Position numbers and translations under genes: made by a program | From: Alphaproteobacteria bacterium | GTDB taxonomy: Bacteria; Pseudomonadota; Alphaproteobacteria; Rs-D84 | DNA: 42,029 nucleotides | Direction of reading: 5' to 3' | NCBI GenBank assembly: GCA_017427715.1 | Contig: JAFRSF010000012.1 | Span: forward strand, 1-42,029 | The notes under the pieces: model-generated | Told to the model about the DNA's origin: nothing | Databases searched by the model: none | Seen by the model: only the letters and a program-made list of their open reading frames with translations | Part shown: piece after piece, positions 17,073 through 26,749 of the stretch | Layout of the letters: each line of letters opens with the position of its first letter | Position numbering within the stretch: position 1 is the first letter of the stretch

Positions 17073-17147
17073 TGGTGCGAGCAGCGGGAATCGAACCCGC
17101 ATTTCAAGCTTGGAAGGCTTGCATTCTAGCCCTTGAACTATGCTCGC
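17073..17147 (-). tRNA. tRNA-Gly (anticodon TCC)
   Basis: On the minus strand the 75-nt cloverleaf has acceptor GCGAGCA/TGCTCGC fully paired, anticodon arm CAAGC-CTTCCAA-GCTTG, T arm GCGGG-TTCGATT-CCCGC, and encoded CCA. It is first in the operon, 13 nt before tRNA-Tyr. Confidence 0.95.
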
Positions 17148-17168
17148 CTTTGTTTTTCAGGCCCTGTG

Positions 17169-17196
17169 ATTATATCTTATTTTTTTATAAACGCAA
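17169..17196 (-). promoter_or_regulatory. Promoter of the tRNA operon
   Basis: On the minus strand TTGCGT (17196-17191) and TATAAT (17174-17169) are 16 bp apart. Transcription would start about 15 nt before tRNA-Gly. It sits between the lppC stop and the tRNAs. Confidence 0.65.
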
Positions 17197-17200
17197 GTAT

Positions 17201-18835
17201 TTATTCTGTTATTTCTACACTGTCTATGTATTTGCGGGAAACACTTTCTAGTTTCACAGGTTGATAATCTGGATTAGTTATAGTTTCGTTGTCTGAATCA
17301 GCATAAATCTGAATTGGTTCTGCATTTGTTACGTTTTCTGTGCTTTCTGTTATATAATTTGCACCAATAGGTTTTGTTTTATAGGCCGATTTTTTACGTA
17401 AATGTTCCGGTATTGTTATATAATCACCAGGATTTATACCGCGCGAAGATATTTGCTTTTCTGGTATAGAACTTAAGTTCATTGTATGTATATTATATAA
17501 CGGTTTTAAGAAATTTGTTTGTGATGCTTTTAATTCAACTGGTGTTCCAGAACCGTTTAATGTCATTATACGCAAAGCGCGTTCAGATACACCCGATGGT
17601 TGCAAACGAAATATGCCAGATGAACCAATGTATCCATTTGGATCAAATAAATATGCAGGTTCAGATTTTGGTGAAAATAACATGCCTAGTGCCAGATTTG
17701 CTGCATCGTAACCAAATGCTGCCAAGTAATCTGGATCTGTTCCGGCGACCATGCTATATAGATTTTTAAAATTTTCTGATATTTCCGGCATCGCGGCATA
17801 TTTAGCACCACTCATTGAAAAATCAGAAGCGATATCTGCATCTTGCCATAATGTTGTACCATAGAAAGCGACTTCGCGGTTGCTTACACCATAATAACGT
17901 AAAAATGACATCAATGCTTTGGAATCTTCGCCGTTACCTAATAATAAAATCGCATCGTACGGCAAGTTTCCTGTGGTTTCAGACCTTGATATTTTTTCAA
18001 GTTGTTTATTTAAATTATTTCTTGTTTCTGTAGATAAAGATTCTTTGGTTAAAATGTCAGATAATATTTCGCGTGCGCGTGTATTTGATGCATTTCGTGC
18101 GTTATATAACGATGCGTGCATAGCCACATCTTTGATTGAATCTGAATTGCTCGGTATGTAATAAAATAAACCCTTTACAGATAAATTGTATAAATCTGCG
18201 GCCTGATTAGCAACAGATGCCATCAATTGGCCAGATTTATCATTTGGTGCCAAAATAACAAAATCCTTTGCGCCATCATTTTGCATCTGGTTTATAACGG
18301 TCTCAATGCTTTGTACAGGTAGTAAATTAACGGTCATAACCCCATTACCTAATGCACCAATATCAGATGTGAAAGATAAAACAGGTAATTCATCATTTTT
18401 GATATCGCGAATTGTTTTCGCATCTTCGGCAAATAATGGGCCAATAATAATATTTGGATTTTCGTTTATCACGGTTTGTATGATGTTGTTACGTGTCGTT
18501 TTGTCGCCAGACAAATCATAAAAAGACATTTTTATATTTGGTTTTGTTTTGCGCAACAAAGCAGTTTCTATGGATGTTTTAATACTGTTCCCAACATTTT
18601 TTGTTGGACCATTCATTGGCAATAACACCGCGATATTTGCAACGCGTCCACCATCATCAGAACCATAAAGCGCGGTGGAATATAAGTATGTATCTTGAAC
18701 ATCTTGGGGGGTAGTCGTTGCTGTTTCTTCGTATGCATCATACCAGTTGCCGGATTTATTACCACTGCAACCAGATAATATGGTCAAAAGACCCAAAAAA
18801 AGTAAAAATTTATTCATATACATTGAAAAACCCAT
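17201..18835 (-). CDS. LppC/LpoA-type penicillin-binding protein activator lipoprotein
   Basis: This 544-residue lipoprotein has a signal peptide and lipobox (LTILSGCSG). Residues ~60-440 look like a type-I periplasmic-binding fold: IAVLLPMNGPTKNVG, then NPNIIIGPLFAEDAKTI, VLSFTSDIG, and LAAFGYDAANLAL. In E. coli LpoA activates PBP1a from the outer membrane; the alphaproteobacterial relatives are assigned the same role by homology. It diverges from rsmI, the same pairing as E. coli lpoA/rsmI. The start is uncertain among 18835, 18823 and 18817; a weak GGGT favours 18823. Confidence 0.85.
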   Translation of the reverse strand: MGFSMYMNKFLLFLGLLTILSGCSGNKSGNWYDAYEETATTTPQDVQDTYLYSTALYGSDDGGRVANIAVLLPMNGPTKNVGNSIKTSIETALLRKTKPNIKMSFYDLSGDKTTRNNIIQTVINENPNIIIGPLFAEDAKTIRDIKNDELPVLSFTSDIGALGNGVMTVNLLPVQSIETVINQMQNDGAKDFVILAPNDKSGQLMASVANQAADLYNLSVKGLFYYIPSNSDSIKDVAMHASLYNARNASNTRAREILSDILTKESLSTETRNNLNKQLEKISRSETTGNLPYDAILLLGNGEDSKALMSFLRYYGVSNREVAFYGTTLWQDADIASDFSMSGAKYAAMPEISENFKNLYSMVAGTDPDYLAAFGYDAANLALGMLFSPKSEPAYLFDPNGYIGSSGIFRLQPSGVSERALRIMTLNGSGTPVELKASQTNFLKPLYNIHTMNLSSIPEKQISSRGINPGDYITIPEHLRKKSAYKTKPIGANYITESTENVTNAEPIQIYADSDNETITNPDYQPVKLESVSRKYIDSVEITE

Positions 18836-18873
18836 TTTTAATATGGTAATATTCTACTATAAAAGGATTAAAA

Positions 18874-19659
18874 ATGCAATCAGGGCTTTATATTGTTGGA
18901 ACACCAATTGGAAATTTGGCTGATATGTCGTCACGTGCGGTGGATGTTTTGCAAAATGTTGATTTAATTGCCGCAGAAGATACAAGGGTTTTTGGAAAAT
19001 TAGCGCGACATTTTAATATTAAAACCAAAGTTATTTCATGTCATGAACATAATGAACGTGAAATAGTGGATTCTTTGGTACAAAAAATTCAAAGTGGGTT
19101 GGCAATTGCAACGGTCAGTGATGCTGGTATGCCTGGTATCAGTGATCCTGGTTTTCGTTTGATTCGTGCGGCACGCAAAGCACAATTACCTGTGTTTGTT
19201 GTTCCTGGACCAACAGCCGCTGTATCTGCGCTGGTGTTGTCTGGTTTTCCAACAGACAGGTTTACTTTCTGTGGATTTTTTGATGAAAAAAAAGTTCGTG
19301 AAGATAACAAAATTAGGCATACTATCATTTATTATGAAAGTCCAAATCGCATTATAGATACAATTAAAACTTTGGCATCAGTTATGCCGGAACGTCAGAT
19401 TGCGATTGTTCGTGAAATTACAAAAATGTATGAAGAAACTATTATCGGTTACCCATCGGATTTGGTAAATATTGAACCACCACGTGGTGAAATAGTCATA
19501 GTTGTTGCGCCTGCGCCAGATAAAAAAATGTCTGATGAAGAAATTAGCGAAATTGTTAATGATATTGTATCATCTTCAACAAAATCTGCAGCGGCAGATT
19601 TGGCTGCACGTACTGGAATATCAAAAAAAGAAGCATATAAAAAATTGGTGAATAAATAA
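18874..19659 (+). CDS. rsmI: 16S rRNA 2'-O-ribose C1402 methyltransferase RsmI
   Basis: RsmI methylates the 2'-O of C1402 in the ribosomal decoding centre using SAM. The 261 residues begin with the family block GLYIVGTPIGNLADMS, followed by AAEDTRVFGKL, ISCHEHNE, the SAM-binding SDAGMPGISDPG and VVPGPTAAVSALVLSG. IIYYESPNRI also fits. An AAAAGGATT ribosome site precedes the ATG. Its stop overlaps the engB start. It diverges from the LpoA-type gene across 38 bp. Confidence 0.96.
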   Translation: MQSGLYIVGTPIGNLADMSSRAVDVLQNVDLIAAEDTRVFGKLARHFNIKTKVISCHEHNEREIVDSLVQKIQSGLAIATVSDAGMPGISDPGFRLIRAARKAQLPVFVVPGPTAAVSALVLSGFPTDRFTFCGFFDEKKVREDNKIRHTIIYYESPNRIIDTIKTLASVMPERQIAIVREITKMYEETIIGYPSDLVNIEPPRGEIVIVVAPAPDKKMSDEEISEIVNDIVSSSTKSAAADLAARTGISKKEAYKKLVNK

Positions 19660-20213
19660 TGATAAAATTTGTTGGTTCTTTTGAAACAGTGGAATCTTTG
19701 CCAAATACAGCATTTGCAGAATATGCATTTGTTGGACGCAGTAATGTTGGAAAATCATCTTTGATAAACGCAATCGTTGCACAAGATATAGCAAGAACAT
19801 CTAATACCCCAGGCCGGACACAAAGTTTAAATTTGTTTAATATCCAAGATAAAATTATGATTGTAGATTTGCCTGGATATGGATATGCGCGCGTATCTAA
19901 GATAGAAGCATTGCGGTGGTTACAGCGCTTAGAAAAGTATTTAATCAACCGTTCTCAATTACGCAGATTATTTATTTTGATTGATTCAAGAATTGGTGCA
20001 AAGGATTCCGATTTAGATTTGATGGATTTTTGTGATAAAAACGGTATTTGTTATCAGATTGTTTATACCAAGAAAGACAAACGTATACGTGATAAAAATC
20101 AGTGTCTTTTGTCACATAAAAATCATCCTGCAATGGTGGAACAAATATTAGAAACGTCTGCTGAAAAGAAAACAGGACTTGAAGATTTAAGGAATATAAT
20201 TGGTATCAAATAA
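19659..20213 (+). CDS. engB: Ribosome biogenesis GTPase EngB (YihA/YsxC)
   Basis: EngB is a TRAFAC-class GTPase needed for large-subunit assembly. The 184 residues contain G1 GRSNVGKSSL (near residue 27), G2 TPGRTQ, G3 DLPGYGYA, and G4 YTKKDK, a variant of TKxD. The length is close to normal. Its ATG overlaps the rsmI stop (TAATG) and its 3' end overlaps the addB TTG start by 14 bp, so the three are translationally linked. Confidence 0.95.
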   Translation: MIKFVGSFETVESLPNTAFAEYAFVGRSNVGKSSLINAIVAQDIARTSNTPGRTQSLNLFNIQDKIMIVDLPGYGYARVSKIEALRWLQRLEKYLINRSQLRRLFILIDSRIGAKDSDLDLMDFCDKNGICYQIVYTKKDKRIRDKNQCLLSHKNHPAMVEQILETSAEKKTGLEDLRNIIGIK

Positions 20214-22686
20214 CAATGTGTTTAATGTTTCAAATCCAGCATTTATTCTAAATGCTTTGTGGGGTTTTATTTCACAATATAGTGATGATTTTTCACGTGT
20301 TCTGATTTTTTTACCCAGCAGGCGTGCAGTTCGCAGTGTTGAAAAGATGATTGTTGATAAAATTGGACATGCTGTAATTTTACCTAATTTGGTGCCATTG
20401 GGAACAGGACTTGAAGACGGCGAAGAAACGGATTTATTATCAGATACTATATCAAATCAAGAACGTATAATCATTTTATCAAAATTATTATCTGGGGATG
20501 CATGTGTAAAAAACATATCAACTGCGTTACCCATAGCACGCGATTTTATTCGTATGCAAGATTATCTTGAAAACGAAGGTGTTGATATTCAAAATATAAA
20601 TTGGTCGTCATTAATAGATGATAAATACGCGATTCATTTTCAAAATAAAGCTAAAATATTGGATATATTAAAAAAATTACCAAACGATAAAATTACGCAA
20701 ACAGCGAAACGTAACCAAGATATTCGTTCGTGGATTAAAAATCTTGATAAATATGATTTGGTGATTGTGTGTGGTTCGACTGCGTCAGTTCCGTCTACGG
20801 CAGATTTAATGGCAGCCATAGCACAACGCGATAATGGTAAAATTATTTTGTCTGGTAAAATATCTGGCAAAGACGAAGATTTTATTTTAGATACAAATCC
20901 ATACAATGCAGAATATAAGTTTTTGAAAAAACTAGGTTTAAATGCTGATGATATTCAAACCATAGATGTGGGTTGTGGTGATTGTATGGATGTTATGAAT
21001 ACCGCTTTTGGTAACAGTGGAATGCACACAGATAATAAATTAAATAATTGTGTATTAATAGAATGTAATCGCGAAAGCGAAGAAGCATCTGTTGCAACAG
21101 AAATAGCGTTCAGGGCAATATCTGAAAATAAATCAGTTTTAATAATTACACCAGATGCGGCTGGTAATCAAAGAATAAAATCAGAAATGATGCGTGCCGG
21201 GATAGATGCAGATTTTTCATCTGGTACATCTGGTACAATGACAAATATAGGGCGTGCAATTTTAAACCTGTTTGATTTTTGGATTGAAAATAACCAATCT
21301 GATTTTGAACAATTATACGTGGCTGCGAATTATAATATTTTTGATATGTTGGTGCGTTTTGTTGATACAAATGATAAAAGTGTTTTCCAACCAAGTTTTG
21401 ATATAACAGATGAAACAAATATCCCGATTTGGGAAAGTATCAAAAATATGTCAGATATTTTGCATAGAAACGGTATAATTTTAAATGTGAATGATGCGCG
21501 TGCTTTTGTAAATGATGCAATCAGCAATGTTTCTATCAGACCAAATGTTTCAAAAGATTGTCATATTTGTGTATTGGGGACAATTGAATCGCGTATGCAA
21601 AATGCAGATGTTGTTGTTTTAACGGGTTTAAACGAAGGTATGTTTCCATCTACAGGTTATGAAAATGCCTGGTTGCCGCGTTTAATATCAGAAAAAATTG
21701 GCTTGCCGTCACCAAATCGCAAGGTTTCTTTGATGTCTTTGGATTTTATGAATCTATCTTGTAATAAAAACGTATATTGGTTACGCAGCAAGCAATCTGG
21801 TGGTGTGTTAACTACTGAATCCAGATTTTTATCGCGTGTACGTGTTGCAATTGGTGATTTGCAAACAGATGATGATATTTTGAAATCCGTACGTGCCAAA
21901 GACGATGTTTTATATAATCCTTTGGATTATGCACCACCAATTCCACCAATAGATAAAACAGATGTTTATGTGACTGAAATAGAATTGTTGATACATAATC
22001 CGTATGCTTTTTATGCTAAACATATTTTACGATTGCGTCCAATGGATGATTATTGGGTTTTACCTGATGCGCGTAATTTTGGTAATTTGGTTCATGAAAC
22101 CATAGAAAATGCAAAGGATTTTAGTGCTGATAAATTAATCATGGAAATGGATGCACGGGCAAAACAGGTTTTAAGTAAAGATTCTATATTGTTTTATTTT
22201 TGGCATAAAAGATTTTGTGAAATTGCGCCATTTATTGAACAGTATTTGAAAACTGGTGGGCATAAAGAAATTGCTGGTTCTGTGATGATTGCTGGTCGTA
22301 ATGTACGGGCCAGGGCGGATATGATTTGGGATGGCACTGTGTTAGATATAAAAACAGGCGCTGCACCCAGCAAAAAGCAATTACTAGATGGAACAATGCC
22401 GCAATTACCCCTAGAAGGTTATATGATGCAATCTGGCGGGTTTCCGATTAAGATGAAAGATATATCTGTGACACCAGTATTGCAGTTTTTACAATTAAAA
22501 AATGGCGATTTGCAACTTTTTGAATACAAAGATGAAATTGCCCAACAAATGATTGATAATACTGTGCAAAAAGTAAAAGAATTATTCGGTAGGTACAGTG
22601 GTAAAAATCTTGCCGAATACGAATACAGAAACAGTGTTGGTGATAAATATCACGACTGGGATGATTTGGCACGTATAGACGATTAA
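20200..22686 (+). CDS. addB: AddB-type double-strand-break repair helicase/nuclease subunit
   Basis: AddB pairs with AddA to resect DNA ends for RecA loading. The 828 residues include the alphaproteobacterial-type N-terminal block LIFLPSRRAVRSVEKM, a central helicase-like region with VVVLTGLNEGMFPS, and a C-terminal PD-(D/E)XK nuclease with RADMIWDG and VLDIKTG (D716, K718). PQLPLEGYMM follows. No Walker A is seen near the N-terminus, as is usual for this subfamily. TTG at 20200 is favoured because AAGGA lies about 6 nt upstream; GTG at 20218 is the alternative. The gene is shorter than typical AddB (about 1000 residues) and addA does not follow. Confidence 0.85.
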   Translation: MVSNNNVFNVSNPAFILNALWGFISQYSDDFSRVLIFLPSRRAVRSVEKMIVDKIGHAVILPNLVPLGTGLEDGEETDLLSDTISNQERIIILSKLLSGDACVKNISTALPIARDFIRMQDYLENEGVDIQNINWSSLIDDKYAIHFQNKAKILDILKKLPNDKITQTAKRNQDIRSWIKNLDKYDLVIVCGSTASVPSTADLMAAIAQRDNGKIILSGKISGKDEDFILDTNPYNAEYKFLKKLGLNADDIQTIDVGCGDCMDVMNTAFGNSGMHTDNKLNNCVLIECNRESEEASVATEIAFRAISENKSVLIITPDAAGNQRIKSEMMRAGIDADFSSGTSGTMTNIGRAILNLFDFWIENNQSDFEQLYVAANYNIFDMLVRFVDTNDKSVFQPSFDITDETNIPIWESIKNMSDILHRNGIILNVNDARAFVNDAISNVSIRPNVSKDCHICVLGTIESRMQNADVVVLTGLNEGMFPSTGYENAWLPRLISEKIGLPSPNRKVSLMSLDFMNLSCNKNVYWLRSKQSGGVLTTESRFLSRVRVAIGDLQTDDDILKSVRAKDDVLYNPLDYAPPIPPIDKTDVYVTEIELLIHNPYAFYAKHILRLRPMDDYWVLPDARNFGNLVHETIENAKDFSADKLIMEMDARAKQVLSKDSILFYFWHKRFCEIAPFIEQYLKTGGHKEIAGSVMIAGRNVRARADMIWDGTVLDIKTGAAPSKKQLLDGTMPQLPLEGYMMQSGGFPIKMKDISVTPVLQFLQLKNGDLQLFEYKDEIAQQMIDNTVQKVKELFGRYSGKNLAEYEYRNSVGDKYHDWDDLARIDD

Positions 22687-23456
22687 TCTTTGATTTCAAT
22701 CCATAAACCACAATGATCTGTAGGTTTGTCTGATAAACGTGGGTTTATATCTATTTCACAATTTTTAATCATTTTGGTTGCTGTTTTGTTGCATAAAAAA
22801 TAATCCAATCTTAGTCCTTGCTTGTTGCCAACAGTATCACGACCACGATAACCATACCAAGTGTAATCTATGTCATTTGGATGTAAATACCGCCATGCAT
22901 CAACCCAGCCCGAATTTAGCCACTGGTGCATTATATTGCGTGCATCTGGTGCAGAAATAGAAGAACCAATATAGTTTCTTGTGTTCCATATATCATTATC
23001 TGTTATTGCAACATTATAATCGCCACCAATGATAACAGGTTCTTCGGAATCAATATACTGGGATATGTATTGGGTGAAAGCACGCATCCAATCTAGTTTA
23101 TAAGGAAACTTTGGTGATTCAATACAATCACCGTTTGGCATATATACATTTATCAACCTGATGCGACCATCAATGACACATTCTAGAAATCTGGCATTTA
23201 CATCGGGATAATTTGGCATACCCATAATGGGATCTTCTATGGAATATTTAGAAAAGGTTGCAACCCCATTCCAAGATTTTTGTCCGAATACTTTGATATT
23301 ATAGCCAAAATCGTCTAATAAATTATGCGGAAAATTAGCATTTTCGACCTTTAATTCTTGGCATAAAACAGTGTCGTATTCGCCACTTTTTAATATGTCC
23401 ATAAAACTTTCTATATGGGCGCGAATTGAATTGATATTTAATGTTAGTATTTTCAT
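22683..23456 (-). CDS. xth: Exodeoxyribonuclease III (AP endonuclease)
   Basis: The 257-residue enzyme of the EEP superfamily acts in base-excision repair at abasic sites and 3' blocks. Motifs in order: ILTLNINSIRAH, LCQELKVE (metal-binding Glu), NVYMPNG with the catalytic Tyr, GGDYNVA (Asp-Asn), GLRLDYFLC, and the final DHCGL (catalytic Asp-His). The convergent addB stop overlaps by 4 bp. There is no clear ribosome site before the ATG. Its promoter region is shared with the synthetase array. Confidence 0.94.
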   Translation of the reverse strand: MKILTLNINSIRAHIESFMDILKSGEYDTVLCQELKVENANFPHNLLDDFGYNIKVFGQKSWNGVATFSKYSIEDPIMGMPNYPDVNARFLECVIDGRIRLINVYMPNGDCIESPKFPYKLDWMRAFTQYISQYIDSEEPVIIGGDYNVAITDNDIWNTRNYIGSSISAPDARNIMHQWLNSGWVDAWRYLHPNDIDYTWYGYRGRDTVGNKQGLRLDYFLCNKTATKMIKNCEIDINPRLSDKPTDHCGLWIEIKD

Positions 23457-23458
23457 AT

Positions 23459-23487
23459 TTGCAATCTTTGTTTTGTAATACTATAAT
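23459..23487 (+). promoter_or_regulatory. Near-consensus promoter of the acyl-CoA synthetase array
   Basis: TTGCAA (23459-23464) and a perfect TATAAT (23482-23487) with a 17-bp spacer. Transcription would start near 23494, about 33 nt before the first synthetase ATG, with AAGGA at 23512-23516 as ribosome site. No operator-like palindrome is evident. Confidence 0.7.
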
Positions 23488-23526
23488 ATACCCTGTCCAA
23501 TATAAAAACAACAAGGATTTTATGTT

Positions 23527-25107
23527 ATGAACATGTATCAATTTTTGGAGCAGGTGGTATCTAAATCCCCAAATGCTTTGTTTTTGGTACGCGAAAAAAT
23601 AACTTTCAAAGATGCTTTACCCCTGATTCATGCCAGGGCGACAACTTTGCATAACACAGGTGTTAAAAGCGGTGATGTTGTTGGGATTTTATCTCATAAT
23701 ATTGCACAGTTTCCTTTGACTCTTTTCGCAATATGGTATTTGGGCGCCAAAGTTTTATTGCTGGACACTAATTTAACCCCGTTTGAATATGATAATATGA
23801 CTAAAACGGTCGGTTGCAAATTGGTTTGTGCGGAAAAAAACTTTTTCTTTGATACCAAAAGGTTCAAATTTTTTGATATTGAAACACCAGATACAAAACA
23901 AGATGCAAGATTAAAGCCGGCAAAATTGACGGCAGATGATATTGCTACTTTGTCTTTTACGTCTGGGTCAACAGGTAATCCCAAAGTTGTTCCTTTGACA
24001 CACGGAAATTTGAAATGTTCTTCTGATTATTATGAAGATATGGGGCAATGGATACATAAGAATGAAATTATGTATGGTTTTTTGCCTTTGTATCATATTT
24101 TTGGGTTTGCTGCTGGTATTTTGGCACCATTACATTTTCATATGGGGATTTTGCTGCAACCAACTGTCAATCCAAAAAATATTTTGGAAGATTTCAAAGT
24201 ATACAAACCACATGTTATACCTGCGGTGCCACGCGTATGGGAAGTTTTCAGAAACAAAATCATCGATGGTATCAAAGCACAACATAAATGGTGGTTGGTA
24301 TCTTTTGTGTTAAAACACCAAAAACTGTTAAAAAGATTCGGGTTAAATGTTCTAGTCAAAAAGGTTCAAAAACCGTTACTTGAAGTTTTTGGTGGTCGTG
24401 CGAATTTGTTAATTGCTGGTGGTGCTGCGACAAAACCAGAAGTTGAAAAGTTCTACGAAGCGTTGGGTTTAACTTTCATTCAAGGATATGGTATGACGGA
24501 AACAGTCGGACCGTTTTGTTGTTCCAGACCTGTGAAACATCGTGTTCCGTTTGCATTTGGGGTTCCAATTGGTTGCTCTGAATGTACAATTCGTGAAATG
24601 GATGAATCTGGGGTTGGTACACTGTGGGTTCGTGGTCCAAATATATTCAAAGGATATTTAAATAACAATGGTGCGAATACCGAATCTTTTGACAAAGACG
24701 GTTGGTTTAATACTGGGGATTTGGTATATTTGGATAAAAACAATCAGTATCATTTTGCAGGACGTAAAAAACAAGTGATTGTTTTAGATTCTGGCAAAAA
24801 TGTTTATCCAGATGAATTGGAAGCGTTGTTTATGGACATAGACGGTGTTAAAAATGTCGCTGTATTTGAACACAAAGTCAAAGATAAAACTGTGACTTAT
24901 GCGGTATTTTCGGTTGAACCAGAAATGACGATGGAAAAATTGTCTGTTGCCATAGCAGATAAAAACAAAAAAGTTGCATCTTATAAATGGGTGACACATT
25001 TTGCTATGACATGTGACGATTTACCTATGACCAGTACACAAAAGGTAAAACATCATGTTGTTCGTCAAAATCTGATTGATGGAAAATATCCAGATAGACA
25101 TGAATAA
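23527..25107 (+). CDS. Acyl-CoA synthetase (AMP-forming), tandem paralog 1
   Basis: The 526-residue ANL-superfamily enzyme would activate a carboxylic acid, probably a fatty acid, as acyl-AMP and then acyl-CoA. Motifs: P-loop TSGSTGNPK (near residue 145), GYGMTETVGP, FNTGDLV, GRKKQVIVLDSGKNVYPDE, and the C-terminal catalytic Lys in TSTQKVKHH. The GKNVYP form of the A8 hinge is typical of long-chain acyl-CoA synthetases. There is no signal peptide. The N-terminus MNMYQFLEQ is shared in form with the two downstream paralogs. Acyl chain specificity cannot be read. A lone acyl-acid activator for lipid or glycan modification is also possible. Confidence 0.85.
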   Translation: MNMYQFLEQVVSKSPNALFLVREKITFKDALPLIHARATTLHNTGVKSGDVVGILSHNIAQFPLTLFAIWYLGAKVLLLDTNLTPFEYDNMTKTVGCKLVCAEKNFFFDTKRFKFFDIETPDTKQDARLKPAKLTADDIATLSFTSGSTGNPKVVPLTHGNLKCSSDYYEDMGQWIHKNEIMYGFLPLYHIFGFAAGILAPLHFHMGILLQPTVNPKNILEDFKVYKPHVIPAVPRVWEVFRNKIIDGIKAQHKWWLVSFVLKHQKLLKRFGLNVLVKKVQKPLLEVFGGRANLLIAGGAATKPEVEKFYEALGLTFIQGYGMTETVGPFCCSRPVKHRVPFAFGVPIGCSECTIREMDESGVGTLWVRGPNIFKGYLNNNGANTESFDKDGWFNTGDLVYLDKNNQYHFAGRKKQVIVLDSGKNVYPDELEALFMDIDGVKNVAVFEHKVKDKTVTYAVFSVEPEMTMEKLSVAIADKNKKVASYKWVTHFAMTCDDLPMTSTQKVKHHVVRQNLIDGKYPDRHE

Positions 25108-25143
25108 TGTTCATAATTATAAATAACATAAGGACAAAATAAA

Positions 25144-26721
25144 ATGACAATGTACGATTTATTAGAAAAAAATATCAAAGAAAATGGCGATTTGCTTTTC
25201 TTGGTGCGTGAAAATATAACTTTTGGTGATTTACCAAAATACATAACTGCACGTGCTGCATCGTTGGCTGATGTTGGGGTCAAGGCGGGTGATACAGTTG
25301 GTGTGTTGTCGCATAATCTGCCACAATTTATTTACAGTTTGTTTGCAATATGGTATTTGGGAGCAAAGGTTTTGTTGTTGGATACAAATCTGACACCAGA
25401 AGAATACGATAACATGACAAAACTGACGGATTGCAAATTAGTTGTTGCTGAAAAATCTTTCTTTTATAAAGCAAAAGATTTCAAATTTTTTGATATTGAA
25501 ACACAAGACAAAGAAGGCATAGTTGTTAAACAACATAAATTAAAAGATGATGATATTGCAACTTTGTCGTTTACATCTGGTTCAACTGGAACACCCAAGA
25601 TTGTTCCTTTGACACATAAAAACTTGGTTTCTTGTTCAGAAGGTTTGGAAAGTTTGAATATATTCTTGCATCATGGTGAAACTATGTATGCTTTCTTGCC
25701 TTTATATCATGTGTTTGGTTTTGCTGTTGGGTTCTTGGCGCCTATGCATTTTGGAATGAGCATTTTGTTACAATCGACAATTAATCCAAATGCAATTTTA
25801 CAGGACTTTGCAACATATAAACCACAGGTTATTCCTGCTGTGCCGAAATTGTTCGAAATTTTCCGTAAGAAAATTATTGATGGTATCAAAGCCAAAAAGA
25901 AATGGGGCTTGGTATCGTTTATTATGAAACATCAAAAAGTGTTACGTGCGATTGGATTGGGTAAGTTGGTTGATAAAGTGTTGAACCAAATTCGTTCTGT
26001 GTTCGGTGGTCGTGTGCGTTGTATGGTTGCGGGTGGTGCAGCGACAAAGCCAGAAGTTGAAAATTTCTATAACAATCTTGGTATAGCATTTGTTCAGGGT
26101 TATGGTATGACTGAAACAGTAGGACCGATCTGTTGTTCAAAGCCAGTCAAAAAACGTGTTCCGTTTGCGTTTGGTGCGCCATTAGGTAACAGTTGCTGTG
26201 AAATCCGTAATGCAGATGAAAATGGTATTGGTATGTTATGGGTGCGTGGCGACCAAGTGTTTGGTGGTTATTTGAATAATGAAACAGCAAACAAAGAATG
26301 TTTTGATAAAAATGGTTTCTTCTGCACAGGTGATTTAGTATCCATTGATAAAAACGGGGAATACCATTTTGCTGGTCGTAAAAAACAAGTGATTGTTTTA
26401 GATTCTGGTAAAAATGTTTATCCAGATGAACTAGAAGGTTTGTTTATTGAAATACCTGGTGTAAAAAATGTCGCTGTATTTGAGTATGAAGTCAAAGGCA
26501 AAACAGTTGCATACGGTGTGTTTTCTGTTGAAGAAGGTATGACGATGGATAAATTGGCTGCGGCTGTGGCAGATAAAAATAAAAAAGTTGCATCATATAA
26601 GTGGGTTACTCATTTTGCAATGACAACAGATGATTTACCATTGACCAGTACACAGAAAATTAAACATCACGTAGTTCGTCAATGGTTAATTGATGGTAAA
26701 TATACAAACAGACACGAATAA
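25144..26721 (+). CDS. Acyl-CoA synthetase (AMP-forming), tandem paralog 2
   Basis: The 525-residue enzyme keeps all motifs of paralog 1: TSGSTGTPK, GYGMTETVGP, CTGDLV, the GRKKQVIVLDSGKNVYPDE hinge and the catalytic Lys in TSTQKIKHH. It starts with MTMYDLLEKN; an ATAAGGAC site lies upstream. It begins 36 bp after paralog 1. Substitutions cluster in the mid region between the P-loop and GYGMTE, the part that shapes the acyl pocket. This suggests different substrates, which is an inference. Confidence 0.85.
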   Translation: MTMYDLLEKNIKENGDLLFLVRENITFGDLPKYITARAASLADVGVKAGDTVGVLSHNLPQFIYSLFAIWYLGAKVLLLDTNLTPEEYDNMTKLTDCKLVVAEKSFFYKAKDFKFFDIETQDKEGIVVKQHKLKDDDIATLSFTSGSTGTPKIVPLTHKNLVSCSEGLESLNIFLHHGETMYAFLPLYHVFGFAVGFLAPMHFGMSILLQSTINPNAILQDFATYKPQVIPAVPKLFEIFRKKIIDGIKAKKKWGLVSFIMKHQKVLRAIGLGKLVDKVLNQIRSVFGGRVRCMVAGGAATKPEVENFYNNLGIAFVQGYGMTETVGPICCSKPVKKRVPFAFGAPLGNSCCEIRNADENGIGMLWVRGDQVFGGYLNNETANKECFDKNGFFCTGDLVSIDKNGEYHFAGRKKQVIVLDSGKNVYPDELEGLFIEIPGVKNVAVFEYEVKGKTVAYGVFSVEEGMTMDKLAAAVADKNKKVASYKWVTHFAMTTDDLPLTSTQKIKHHVVRQWLIDGKYTNRHE

Positions 26722-26749
26722 TATAAAACAAACCGAAGGAATGGCACAA

